Of a stretch of 14,499 bases of DNA, positions 1 through 7,095 are shown in pieces. This DNA is from Burkholderiaceae bacterium (lineage in GTDB: Bacteria > Pseudomonadota > Gammaproteobacteria > Burkholderiales > Burkholderiaceae). A program made the translations under genes and the position numbers. Each line of letters begins with the position of its first letter. Position 1 is the stretch's first letter. The notes under the pieces were generated by a model, which had not been told where the DNA came from, did not search any database, and worked only from the letters and a program-made list of their open reading frames with translations. Where the stretch lies: NCBI GenBank assembly GCA_947461805.1, contig CANHMJ010000028.1, positions 1 to 14,499 on the forward strand. The letters run 5' to 3'.

Positions 1-19
1 ATCAACACCAGAGAACCAC

Positions 20-1282
20 ATGCAATTAACTGAACTCAAAGTCCTCCACGTATCCGCCCTGCTTGAAATGGCAGCTAGCTTGGAGATTGAAAATACGCAA
101 CGGATGCGCAAACAAGAATTAATGTTTGCCATTCTGAAAAAGCGCGCTAAAGCCGGTGAAATGGTGTTTGGTGATGGTACTTTAGAGGTATTGCCAGATG
201 GATTCGGTTTCTTGCGTTCTCCTGAAGCCTCCTACATGGCTTCTCCTGACGATATTTATATCTCTCCTGCACAGATTCGCCGCTTTAACCTTCACACGGG
301 TGATAGCGTTGAAGGTGAAGTGCGTACACCAAAAGATGGTGAGCGTTACTTTGCATTAGTCAAAGTCGACAAGATCAACGGTTTAGCTCCAGAGGCCCTC
401 AAAAACCGCATCATGTTTGAGAACTTAACTCCACTGCACCCAAATCGTACGATTTTGTTAGAGCGCGATATCAAGGCAGAAGAAAATTTAACCGGCCGAA
501 TCATCGATATGATTTCTCCGATTGGCTTTGGTCAACGCGGTTTGATTGTGTCTTCACCTAAATCCGGTAAGACAGTGATGATGCAGCATATCGCTCACGC
601 TATCTCCGCTAATAACCCTGATGCAATCTTGATTGTTCTCCTAGTGGATGAGCGTCCTGAAGAAGTAACCGAGATGCAGCGCTCCGTTCGTGGTGAAGTG
701 GTTGCTTCCACTTTTGATGAGCCAGCAGTGCGTCACGTGCAAGTTGCTGAGATGGTGATTGAAAAGGCGAAGCGTTTAGTCGAGATGGGTAAAGATGTCA
801 TCATTCTGCTTGACTCCATTACCCGCCTTGCTCGCGCATACAACACCGTAATTCCTTCATCTGGAAAAGTGCTCTCTGGTGGTGTGGATGCCAATGCCTT
901 GCAACGTCCAAAACGCTTCTTCGGTGCAGCTCGTGATATTGAAGAAGGTGGTTCATTAACGATTTTGGCTACTGCCTTGATTGAAACCGGTAGCCGGATG
1001 GATGACCTGATTTATGAAGAATTTAAAGGCACCGGCAATATGGAAGTGCACCTCGAGCGCCGCTTAGCCGAGCGCCGGGTCTACCCAGCGATTAATCTCA
1101 ATAAATCCGGCACACGCCGCGAAGAATTGCTGGTCAAGCCTGAAAATCTCCAAAAAATCTGGGTTTTACGCAAGTTATTGGCCGATATGGATGACATTGA
1201 GGCAATGAACTTTATTGTGGATAAGCTCAAATCGACCAAAAATAATGGGGAATTCTTCGATCTGATGCGCCGCGGAGGCTAA
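20..1282 (+). CDS. rho: Transcription termination factor Rho
   Basis: Hexameric RNA-dependent ATPase/helicase that ends transcription at Rho-dependent sites. At 420 residues it matches the usual bacterial length (E. coli 419). Visible parts are an N-terminal helical RNA-binding domain (about 1-47), a cold-shock-like primary RNA site (about 50-118), and a RecA-like motor with P-loop SSPKSGKT at 178-185, Walker B IILLDS at 261-266 and the Q-loop around 284-290. L208, M219, S266 and G337, positions tied to bicyclomycin action in E. coli, are all present, so the drug pocket looks intact. The P-loop reads SSPKSGKT where E. coli has APPKAGKT; the catalytic lysine and threonine are kept. The ATG at 20 has only a weak purine run upstream and lies near the window edge, so its promoter is not seen. 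A hairpin terminator follows directly, separating it from rpmE2. Identification is essentially certain. Confidence 0.98.
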   Translation: MQLTELKVLHVSALLEMAASLEIENTQRMRKQELMFAILKKRAKAGEMVFGDGTLEVLPDGFGFLRSPEASYMASPDDIYISPAQIRRFNLHTGDSVEGEVRTPKDGERYFALVKVDKINGLAPEALKNRIMFENLTPLHPNRTILLERDIKAEENLTGRIIDMISPIGFGQRGLIVSSPKSGKTVMMQHIAHAISANNPDAILIVLLVDERPEEVTEMQRSVRGEVVASTFDEPAVRHVQVAEMVIEKAKRLVEMGKDVIILLDSITRLARAYNTVIPSSGKVLSGGVDANALQRPKRFFGAARDIEEGGSLTILATALIETGSRMDDLIYEEFKGTGNMEVHLERRLAERRVYPAINLNKSGTRREELLVKPENLQKIWVLRKLLADMDDIEAMNFIVDKLKSTKNNGEFFDLMRRGG

Positions 1283-1289
1283 GATGCCT

Positions 1290-1320
1290 AGGCTAGATAG
1301 ATGACAAATCTAGCCTTTCT
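1290..1320 (+). terminator. Intrinsic terminator of rho
   Basis: A 9-bp perfect stem (AGGCTAGAT at 1290-1298 with ATCTAGCCT at 1308-1316), a 9-base loop and a T-rich tail TTTCTT. It starts 8 bases after the rho stop codon. The stem is only moderately GC-rich. Confidence 0.75.
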
Positions 1321-1452
1321 TATTGATTTCATGGCATAATTTCGCTTTTGCGACACTTTGGTGTAGCTCTTTTTTTGATTTACCCGTTGCTTTTACTTTT
1401 ACCTGGGCAAGTATTTCACTTCTCTCGCTAGAACTGAAACGGCTACCTGCAT

Positions 1453-1458
1453 TAAGGA
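1453..1458 (+). promoter_or_regulatory. Ribosome binding site of rpmE2
   Basis: TAAGGA ends 5 bases before the ATG at 1464. This favours that start over the longer in-frame extension back to 1323, whose extra residues do not look like L31. Confidence 0.7.
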
Positions 1459-1463
1459 CACTT

Positions 1464-1826
1464 ATGAAACCTGGCATTCACCCCGATTACCGCGAAGTTG
1501 TTTTTGTCGATGTTTCCAACAACTTCAGCTTCAAGACCCGCTCGACCATCAACACCAAAGAAACTGTGAAATGGGAAGATGGCAAAGAGTATCCCCTTTC
1601 CAAAATTGAGACCTCCTCCGAGTCACATCCTTTCTACACTGGTACCCAGAAGATTATGGATACGGCTGGTCGGGTTGAGAAATTCCGTCAGAAGTTCGGC
1701 AGCAAAGCCGTTGCTAAGGCAACTGGCGATGGCGTTGCTAAAACGGCTGAGAAAAAAGCAGCTGCTGCTGAAACCAAAGCCGCTGAAAAACCAGCAGCCA
1801 AAAAAGCGGCTGTTAAGAAGGCGTAA
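1464..1826 (+). CDS. rpmE2: 50S ribosomal protein L31 type B, with Ala/Lys-rich C-terminal tail
   Basis: Large-subunit ribosomal protein of the central protuberance, the zinc-independent (type B, YkgM-like) form. The start at 1464 gives 120 residues beginning MKPGIHPDYREVVFVD, the family's typical N-terminus. The fold spans about 1-80, ends in VEKFRQKFG, and contains no cysteine, so the CxxC zinc site of type A L31 is absent. Residues about 81-120 form a low-complexity Ala/Lys/Glu tail (for example EKPAAKKAAVKKA) that makes the protein about 35 residues longer than the usual type B length of 80-90. The reading frame stays open back to 1323, but those extra residues are not L31-like and the RBS supports 1464. 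The gene lies after rho, an arrangement familiar in Burkholderiaceae from general knowledge. It has its own terminator. No Zur box is obvious upstream, so zinc control is not supported. Confidence 0.95.
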   Translation: MKPGIHPDYREVVFVDVSNNFSFKTRSTINTKETVKWEDGKEYPLSKIETSSESHPFYTGTQKIMDTAGRVEKFRQKFGSKAVAKATGDGVAKTAEKKAAAAETKAAEKPAAKKAAVKKA

Positions 1827-1867
1827 TGATTTTGTGGGAGTAAGTTACTTCTCTCCCGCAATCCCCG

Positions 1868-1892
1868 AAAGGCAGCCTGTGCTGCCTTTTTT
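1868..1892 (+). terminator. Intrinsic terminator of rpmE2
   Basis: Perfect 9-bp stem AAAGGCAGC (1868-1876) with GCTGCCTTT (1881-1889), tetraloop CTGT, and a run of six T from 1887. It lies about 40 bases after the stop. This is a strong textbook form. Confidence 0.9.
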
Positions 1893-1951
1893 CTTAGCTG
1901 AAATTTTTATCGCCCGAATGCAACTTCACTCCCACCATTTGCATCTTTCGC

Positions 1952-3670
1952 ATGGTTAAACTTACCGCTGCCGCCACTGCATCGATTCCGCGCACCGTGA
2001 TTTTTGCGCTAACCGTAATCTATGGCTTGGCCGGTTTATTCCAACGCGATCCTTGGAAGAACGAAGATGCCATTGGCTTTGGCGGTATGTTCACGGTATA
2101 CCAGGGTAATCTTCACGATTGGCTCGTTCCCCACCTAGCTGGGCGCGAAGCTGCCTTGGGTGCACCATTGCCATACTGGCTCGGCGGTTTGCTCATGGAA
2201 TGCTTAGGGCCTCTGATTGGCCTAGCAAATGCCAGTCGACTTTATTCGGCCTTGTGTTTTTTTGCAGCTGCGATTGCCATTTGGTATGCCACGTATCTAT
2301 TAGGACGCCGGCGTGAAGTGCAACCCATGGCACTTGCCGTAGGCGGTCAACCGCAATCCAAAGCATACGGCATGACCTTGGCAGATGGTGCTCTGCTTAT
2401 TTTCCTAGCATGCGTTGGCTTGGCACAGCGCGCCCATGAAACAACCCCCATGATGGCCCAATTGATGGGCATCAGTTTTGTGCTGTATGGCACGGTGCGC
2501 GGACTCGACAAACCCTGGCAAGGCGGCGCATGGACTGGCCTTGGGATTATCGTATTGGCACTCTCCAGTAATTTATACCTCACCGGCCTCGTCATATTGA
2601 CTATAGCAAGCGCCGTGTTTGTCAGTAATGCGCGATTACGCTTTCGGTGGTCGCTTACCTCAGTGGTCTTGGGTCTCATCGGCTTTGCGCTCTGGCCTTT
2701 GCTGTGGGTCCTATTCGATTTAAATGAATTCCAACGGGCCAATGCATTGGATGCCTGGCTCAATGTACCGCCGATGCAGAGCAGCCCTTCCGCTGAATCA
2801 ATCGGCTTTTTAGGTGTGAACTTCTGGCTTTACGCTTGGCCAGTATGGCCGCTTGCAATGGTGGCAATAGTGCATTGGGCTCGAGAAAAAAATGCTGGAT
2901 CTTGGCGCGCACCGCATTTATGCATTCCACTCGGCCTCATACTCAGTGGAATCCTCTACGTACTGCTCCGTGTGGATGCCAACGAACATGATTTGATCGT
3001 ATTGATTCCGCCAATGGCCATTCTGGCTATTTTTAGCTTGCCGATTCTGAAGCGTAATCTGATTAGTTTTATTGATTGGCTGGCCATGCTGAGCTTTACC
3101 CTCATTGGTTTAGCCATTTGGGTTATTTGGCTCGCAAAGATAACGGGCTTTCCAGCCAGCACCGCAGCCAACGTGGCGCGATTCATACCAGGCTACCAGG
3201 CTCAATTTAGCCTTACTGCCTTTGTTATTGCCATTGGCATTACTGGCCTTTGGGTTGCGGTCATTCGCTGGCGCACGTCGCGCGCCCCCAAAGTAATCTG
3301 GCGCTGTTTAATTATTTCGGCATCTGGCACTGTATTGATGTGGGTGCTTCTCATGACCCTTTGGTTGCCCACCATCAATTATGCTAAAACCTACCGCTTT
3401 GTAGCAGAGCGATTGGTGCAGGCAGCCCCTAAAGACGGGCGCTGCATTGACACCAGCAATCTTGGCCCTGCGCAGCTTGCTTCATTTAACTACTTTACAA
3501 AACTCCCCTTGCGGGATGATTCCAGCTGCCCTTATATGTTGACCCACAGTCAATTGGAGGCTAAGGCCTATGCCAGCCTCAATCAAAAAAAGATTACTTT
3601 GCTGTGGGAAGACCGGCGCGCCTCTGACCGTGCTGAGCGCTTACGGCTTTACCGCGTTACTCCCGAATAG
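1952..3670 (+). CDS. Multi-spanning membrane glycosyltransferase, GT39/ArnT-like
   Basis: Predicted integral inner-membrane glycosyltransferase of the GT-C fold, the type that moves a sugar from a polyprenyl-phosphate donor to an acceptor on the periplasmic side. It has 572 residues with roughly 11-13 hydrophobic segments and a soluble C-terminal part (about 475-572) holding two cysteines that could pair. The first outer loop has QRDPWKNED (31-39), with D33 at the place of the catalytic acid in ArnT/PMT enzymes, then APLPYWLG (71-78), similar to the ArnT KPPLYYWL motif. D145 in LADGALL is in the position of the second conserved acid. Acceptor and sugar cannot be read from sequence; lipid A modification is possible, and no arn genes are nearby. 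The ATG at 1952 has no clear Shine-Dalgarno. A terminator lies before it and no hairpin follows; the convergent brnA ends 20 bases beyond its stop. Confidence 0.8.
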   Translation: MVKLTAAATASIPRTVIFALTVIYGLAGLFQRDPWKNEDAIGFGGMFTVYQGNLHDWLVPHLAGREAALGAPLPYWLGGLLMECLGPLIGLANASRLYSALCFFAAAIAIWYATYLLGRRREVQPMALAVGGQPQSKAYGMTLADGALLIFLACVGLAQRAHETTPMMAQLMGISFVLYGTVRGLDKPWQGGAWTGLGIIVLALSSNLYLTGLVILTIASAVFVSNARLRFRWSLTSVVLGLIGFALWPLLWVLFDLNEFQRANALDAWLNVPPMQSSPSAESIGFLGVNFWLYAWPVWPLAMVAIVHWAREKNAGSWRAPHLCIPLGLILSGILYVLLRVDANEHDLIVLIPPMAILAIFSLPILKRNLISFIDWLAMLSFTLIGLAIWVIWLAKITGFPASTAANVARFIPGYQAQFSLTAFVIAIGITGLWVAVIRWRTSRAPKVIWRCLIISASGTVLMWVLLMTLWLPTINYAKTYRFVAERLVQAAPKDGRCIDTSNLGPAQLASFNYFTKLPLRDDSSCPYMLTHSQLEAKAYASLNQKKITLLWEDRRASDRAERLRLYRVTPE

Positions 3671-3690
3671 CTTTCCGAAAAAACAACCGA

Positions 3691-4038
3691 TTAAGCAATC
3701 GCTTTTGATCGATTAGAGAGCAGACTGCCACTGGTAATCTTTTTCTCAACCTGCTTAATGGATTTAGATTCTTTTTTGATTTCGCCAAGCAATATATTAA
3801 TAAGAGTTTGCCAACCCTGCCCCTTGGATTTATAAAATGCCAAGGTATCGCTATCAATACGTAAAGTGACCTGTTCTTTGGTACCACTACCCAAAGGCCG
3901 ACCCCGGCCACGACGCAGTGTTGGCTTTACTTTACTCCACTGCAGATCCGTTAATGGCTTTGAATCAATATCAGACCTGGCGGCTTTAGTAACCGCAGCA
4001 TCTTCTATGGCATTTAACTTAATTAATTTCCGCTTCAT
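3691..4038 (-). CDS. brnA: BrnA family antitoxin
   Basis: Antitoxin of a type II toxin-antitoxin pair; it should bind and neutralise BrnT and, as a complex, repress their shared promoter. It has 115 residues. The middle part carries the BrnA signature: a basic GRGRPLGSG stretch (about 45-53), then KEQVTLRID with beta-strand character and LAFYKSKGQGWQTLINILL (about 67-85), the ribbon-helix-helix-like DNA-binding/dimer region of this family. The C-terminal 30 residues are Lys/Ser-rich and longer than in many BrnA proteins. Its ATG lies inside the last codons of brnT (20-base overlap), so translation is probably coupled. It converges on the glycosyltransferase gene 20 bases away without a visible terminator. 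Confidence 0.85.
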   Translation of the reverse strand: MKRKLIKLNAIEDAAVTKAARSDIDSKPLTDLQWSKVKPTLRRGRGRPLGSGTKEQVTLRIDSDTLAFYKSKGQGWQTLINILLGEIKKESKSIKQVEKKITSGSLLSNRSKAIA

Positions 4039-4291
4039 ATCGAGCTATCTCACGGTTATTGGCTTTTCTAAGGCTAATGATTCTTCTATTAAAAGGCGTA
4101 TCAACATAAACTACGCAATACAGGCGCTGATTTATAGGCACTAAAGAAATGCAGCGTAATTCGCCGTAATTCTTTCTAACATCCACCCAGGTCAAGGCGT
4201 CATCCCAGTCGAATTCATTTACCACGGATAGCGACAAACCATGCTTTTCTTGATTTACCTTATCTTTTTTTGGATCAAAGGTAAATCGCAT
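4019..4291 (-). CDS. brnT: BrnT family ribonuclease toxin
   Basis: Toxin of the BrnT/BrnA pair (DUF497), a RelE-like-fold RNase that halts growth when freed from antitoxin. It has 90 residues, a normal length. Family pattern seen: N-terminal FTFDPKKDKVNQEKHGLSL (3-21; compare the usual F-x-W-D-x-K-x-x-x-N-x-x-K-H-G), the middle LRCISLVPINQRLYCVVY region, and the C-terminal RRIISLRKANNREIARYE block with its conserved R-I-I-S-x-R-x-A. No frameshift or loss of a family block is seen, so it looks intact. It is upstream of and overlaps brnA, the usual order. There is no Shine-Dalgarno before the ATG, and the best promoter would start the mRNA at or within a base or two of the ATG, which suggests leaderless translation. 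A palindrome at 4292-4319 probably controls it. Confidence 0.88.
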   Translation of the reverse strand: MRFTFDPKKDKVNQEKHGLSLSVVNEFDWDDALTWVDVRKNYGELRCISLVPINQRLYCVVYVDTPFNRRIISLRKANNREIARYEAEIN

Positions 4292-4319
4292 CTTATTAAT
4301 TGTAACTACATTTAATAAG
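4292..4319 (-). promoter_or_regulatory. Palindromic operator of brnTA
   Basis: Arms CTTATTAATTGTA (4292-4304) and TACATTTAATAAG (4307-4319) are inverted repeats matching at 12 of 13 positions around a 2-base centre. The palindrome ends next to the brnT start codon and covers the predicted -10 box and most of the spacer. This is the expected place for autorepression by a BrnT-BrnA complex. Binding itself is inferred. Confidence 0.7.
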
Positions 4320-4327
4320 CCTGTCTA
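4299..4327 (-). promoter_or_regulatory. Promoter of brnTA
   Basis: Read on the minus strand: -35 TAGACA (4327-4322), a 17-base spacer, then -10 TACAAT (4304-4299). Both boxes match the sigma-70 consensus at five of six bases. Transcription would begin near 4293-4291, at the brnT ATG. Confidence 0.6.
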
Positions 4328-4382
4328 CTTTTTTTCACATCATTTGACTAACTTTGCCACCTTTATAGGAAACCATCCTCTA

Positions 4383-4411
4383 TTGAAGTCGCTTACAGTA
4401 AGGACTAAAAA
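4383..4411 (+). promoter_or_regulatory. Candidate promoter of the MATE gene
   Basis: TTGAAG (4383-4388), 17-base spacer, TAAAAA (4406-4411). The match is fair, not strong. It lies in the 215-base divergent region between brnT and the exporter and would leave a leader of about 90 bases. Confidence 0.3.
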
Positions 4412-4506
4412 TTGCTAGCGCCATCCTTGGCAGTAGCACAGTAAAATAGTTCCTTGAAGAACACAACCATTACAGTCGGTCTCTTGTTGCCGATGAACCA
4501 TCTCCT

Positions 4507-5895
4507 ATGCTTCTAAGACTCTCCCGCTTACGCGAGGATATTCCAGCATTGCTTAAGTTGGCCGGTCCATTATTGGTGGGTCAGCTTGCTGTAATTGCCT
4601 TTGGCGTCCTCGATACTGCGATGACGGCGCGTTATTCCGCCGATGATTTAGCGGCATTGGCCATGGCTTCGGCGATTTTCATTAGTGTGTACGTTGGCCT
4701 TACTGGTGTTGTATCTGCCCTTGCGCCAATTGCCGGTCAACTGTTTGGCGCTAAGCGCTACGACGAGATCGGTGAGGAAGTACGTCAAGCCATTTGGCTT
4801 TCAGTTCTGCTCAGCCTATTCGGGGCACTGATTCTCTGGAATGCTGATTTGATCTTGGACATTTCGCAAGTGAGTCCTGAGATCCATGCAAAAGCCAGTC
4901 TTTATATGCATATCTTAGTACTGGGACTGCCTGCCAGCATGGCGATGCGGGTGCTGATCGCCCTGCACAATGCCGTATCCAGGCCAACCATTATTACGAT
5001 GGTGCAATTGCTTGGCTTAGCTGCTAAGTTCCCGCTTAACTATTTGTTTATTTATGGCGCTTTTGGTATTGAAGGCATGGGAGGCCCCGGCTGCGCAGTA
5101 GCGACCGTCATTATTAATTGGCTCTGGTTACTCATTACATTGTGGATTGTGCTAGCAGATCGTTTTTATAAGCCCTTTGCCTTATTCGCTCGGTTTAGCA
5201 AACCCGATTTCCATCGCATTGGCGTCATACTCAGACTGGGGATGCCGATTGGATTCAGTTACCTCATCGAAGTAACGTCGTTTACGTTTATGTCGCTCTT
5301 CATTGCCCGCCTTGGCACAGAAGCCTTAGCTGGGCACCAAATTGTTGCCAACATTGGTACGGTGATCTACATGGTCCCCCTATCCCTATCGATTGCCACA
5401 ATGACGTTAGTCTCGCAATCAATTGGCGCAAATCAACAATCGAAGGCAGAGCAGATTGGTTGGTCTTCAGTCTTTTTTACCACCACTGCCTGCGCAGTCA
5501 TTGGGCTCACCGCGTGGTTTTTTAGAGCGGAATTACTTAACCTGTATGACCCTCCAGAGGAAGTAAAGCAGTTTGCCGTTCCACTCTTTTTGTTTATAGC
5601 CTTCTATCAAATATTTGATGCCTTACAAGTTAGCGCCGCATTTATTTTGCGCGCCTACCGGATTGCTTTTTGGCCGATGCTGATTTATGCCCTATCACTC
5701 TGGGGTGTTGGACTCGGTGGCGGCTATATGCTGGGATTTAATGTCACTGGCAATGTCCCATTGGCATTGCAAGGAGCGAGCGGCTTTTGGGCTGCCAATA
5801 GCATTAGCTTAGGGGTTGCTGCGGTATTTCTGTTGTATCTCTTTAAGCGCACCGCAGTACGTTTTCAGAAAACGCATCCGCCGGTATTAGTCTAG
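4507..5895 (+). CDS. norM: MATE family multidrug efflux transporter (NorM type)
   Basis: Inner-membrane antiporter that exports cationic drugs or metabolites in exchange for Na+ or H+. It has 462 residues, within the usual 450-480. The protein is hydrophobic throughout and fits 12 transmembrane helices in two six-helix halves. The NorM-type start is clear: LLKLAGPLLVGQLAVIAFGV followed by LDTAMTARYSADDLAALA, with D36 in helix 1 at the conserved acidic position, and GVVSALAPIAGQLFGAKR (67-84) before the first intracellular loop. The second half repeats the pattern with VPLSLSIATMTLVSQSIGA. No Shine-Dalgarno is evident before ATG 4507, so the start is less sure; another ATG at 4493 is out of frame. 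It appears monocistronic with a terminator just after the stop. Substrate cannot be told from sequence. Confidence 0.9.
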   Translation: MLLRLSRLREDIPALLKLAGPLLVGQLAVIAFGVLDTAMTARYSADDLAALAMASAIFISVYVGLTGVVSALAPIAGQLFGAKRYDEIGEEVRQAIWLSVLLSLFGALILWNADLILDISQVSPEIHAKASLYMHILVLGLPASMAMRVLIALHNAVSRPTIITMVQLLGLAAKFPLNYLFIYGAFGIEGMGGPGCAVATVIINWLWLLITLWIVLADRFYKPFALFARFSKPDFHRIGVILRLGMPIGFSYLIEVTSFTFMSLFIARLGTEALAGHQIVANIGTVIYMVPLSLSIATMTLVSQSIGANQQSKAEQIGWSSVFFTTTACAVIGLTAWFFRAELLNLYDPPEEVKQFAVPLFLFIAFYQIFDALQVSAAFILRAYRIAFWPMLIYALSLWGVGLGGGYMLGFNVTGNVPLALQGASGFWAANSISLGVAAVFLLYLFKRTAVRFQKTHPPVLV

Positions 5896-5909
5896 CCTAG
5901 GATTTGCTG

Positions 5910-5943
5910 AGAATGAAGGGTGCACCCCTCATTCTATTTTTCT
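5910..5943 (+). terminator. Intrinsic terminator of the MATE gene, overlapping the end of ppk2
   Basis: Stem AGAATGAAGGG (5910-5920) with CCCCTCATTCT (5925-5935), one A-C mismatch, loop TGCA, then ATTTTTCT. The T-run suits plus-strand transcription. The minus-strand ppk2 stop codon lies within the hairpin, which may also slow transcripts from that side, although no T-run follows in that direction. Confidence 0.85.
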
Positions 5944-6704
5944 AAAGCACTAATCTGACCTTTCCATCGAAACGCAATCCCTTGATCCGGCACCGCGATC
6001 TTCTTATCTTTACCGGCATAGTGAATGCGCGATAAGAGATCCCGAATTAAATTGAGGTGCGCCTGTTTTTTGTTGTTGGCGCGTACGATGGTCCAAGGCG
6101 CTTCTGCTGTGCTGGTCTTGAGTAACATGGCATTACGGTAGGTGCTGTACGCATTCCATTTTTTCTGGGCCTGCTGATCAATTGGGCTGATTTTCCACTG
6201 CTTCAATGGATCATTTTCACGGGACTCAAGGCGCAGTTTCTGCTCTTTCTTTGAAATATCTAAATAGTATTTCAGCACAGTAATGCCCGATTGAATAAAA
6301 ATTGATTCAAGCGAGTTAACCGTCGATAGAAAGGTGGCGTACTGTTTTTTGCTACAAAATTTCATCACCATCTCAACGCCCGCTCGGTTGTACCAGCTCC
6401 GATTAAACAGTACGAATTCACCTCGCTTGGGTAACTGGGCGATGTGGCGCTGAAAGTACCACTGATCAAGCTCAACATCGGATGGCTTACCCAGCGCAAC
6501 CACCCGTGTCTCGCGCGGACTCAGGTGTTCCGTAACCGCTTTGATCGTGCCATCCTTGCCGGCTGTATCGCGGCCCTCCAGAACAACCAAAATCTGATCA
6601 CCATTGGTAATCAGGCTTTTTTGTAACTTAACCAACTCAATCTGCAGCAACCTTAGCTCTTGATCGTAGTAGCTCGACTCCGCATCGTGGGCTGCATTTT
6701 TAGC
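5934..6704 (-). CDS. ppk2: Polyphosphate kinase 2 family protein
   Basis: Cytoplasmic P-loop kinase that transfers phosphate between polyphosphate and nucleotides. The translated part is about 257 residues and starts with GTG (bases 6707-6705 on the minus strand), sharing a base with the stop of the upstream H1-like gene. Walker A is GRDTAGKDG at 45-53, the second conserved block FNRSWYNRAGVE is at 101-112, and the C-terminal DPLKQWKISPID block is the usual PPK2 motif of the lid and active-site region. The length fits a single-domain PPK2. Features are mixed: RSWYNRAGVE recalls class I, while AGKDG and FNRS are also seen in class III, so ADP versus AMP/GDP preference is open. It is the second gene of an operon, probably translated by re-initiation, and ends in the hairpin shared with the MATE gene. 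Confidence 0.92.
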   Translation of the reverse strand, partial: AKNAAHDAESSYYDQELRLLQIELVKLQKSLITNGDQILVVLEGRDTAGKDGTIKAVTEHLSPRETRVVALGKPSDVELDQWYFQRHIAQLPKRGEFVLFNRSWYNRAGVEMVMKFCSKKQYATFLSTVNSLESIFIQSGITVLKYYLDISKKEQKLRLESRENDPLKQWKISPIDQQAQKKWNAYSTYRNAMLLKTSTAEAPWTIVRANNKKQAHLNLIRDLLSRIHYAGKDKKIAVPDQGIAFRWKGQISALEK

Positions 6705-6706
6705 CA

Positions 6707-7048
6707 CTAGGGGCTAACTTTGCTAACCGAATTGCCACTTAACGTGGGTGCAGCTACTTTCGTGGCTACTTTTTTGACAGCTGCCTTTTTAACAACTGCT
6801 TTTTTGGGGGCGGCCCGTTTTACTACCGCCTTTTTTGTGGGCACTTTCTTCGCAACGGTTTTTTTGACAGCTACTTTCTTACTGGCTACCTTTTTTGCTG
6901 CCTTTTTCTGTTTGATGGCTGCTTTTTTGACCTCGCCGGCCGCTTTAGAGGCGCGGGCTTTTTCCAGCTTTTTGCTTACGCTTGCTTTACTTGCCTCAAG
7001 CTTATCGAGCTGCTTGGTCAATTTTTTAATGGTCTTTGCGTTGCTCAT
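6707..7048 (-). CDS. Histone H1-like, Ala/Lys-rich nucleoid-type protein
   Basis: Small, very basic protein, about 113 residues from the ATG at 7048. The frame also has an ATG at 7069, but a strong Shine-Dalgarno (GGAGGG) lies between the two, 7 bases before 7048, so the shorter form is chosen. The N-terminal third (MSNAKTIKKLTKQLDKLEAS onward) looks like an amphipathic, possibly coiled helix. The rest is a run of KKA/KKV/VKK units such as KKAVVKKAAVKK, ending in a short non-basic Ser/Pro tail. This composition is typical of bacterial H1-like proteins that bind DNA or other polyanions, and of tails such as that of PhaM. There is no enzyme motif. It is the first gene of an operon with ppk2 (TAGTG overlap), which suggests that its partner polyanion could be polyphosphate as well as DNA; that is inference. 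Codon-level repetition makes annotation by homology unreliable. Confidence 0.8.
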   Translation of the reverse strand: MSNAKTIKKLTKQLDKLEASKASVSKKLEKARASKAAGEVKKAAIKQKKAAKKVASKKVAVKKTVAKKVPTKKAVVKRAAPKKAVVKKAAVKKVATKVAAPTLSGNSVSKVSP

Positions 7049-7055
7049 TTGGATT

Positions 7056-7061
7056 CCCTCC
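7056..7061 (-). promoter_or_regulatory. Ribosome binding site deciding the start of the H1-like gene
   Basis: GGAGGG on the minus strand, 7 bases before the ATG at 7048. It is the strongest Shine-Dalgarno I noticed in the window. It lies inside the longer frame from 7069, which argues against that start. Confidence 0.8.
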
Positions 7062-7095
7062 AGATTCATCAGATTGAGTGAACTGCTAACAAATC

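Noticed and set aside
1321..1452. Possible Zur box or promoter before rpmE2, including the small hairpin ACAC-TTTG-GTGT
   Set aside because: No match to a Zur-type palindrome and no promoter with acceptable spacing; the hairpin is only 4 bp.
1323..1463. In-frame N-terminal extension of rpmE2
   Set aside because: The residues are unlike L31, the extension has no ribosome site, and TAAGGA precedes the normal ATG at 1464.
1704..1826. Repeats in the rpmE2 tail as a possible tandem-repeat or CRISPR-like element
   Set aside because: They are short irregular Ala/Lys codon runs within a coding frame, without spacers or fixed period.
3657..3911. Minus-strand 84-residue frame over the end of brnA
   Set aside because: Overlaps the BrnA frame, has no recognisable motif, and BrnA is supported by family pattern and operon structure.
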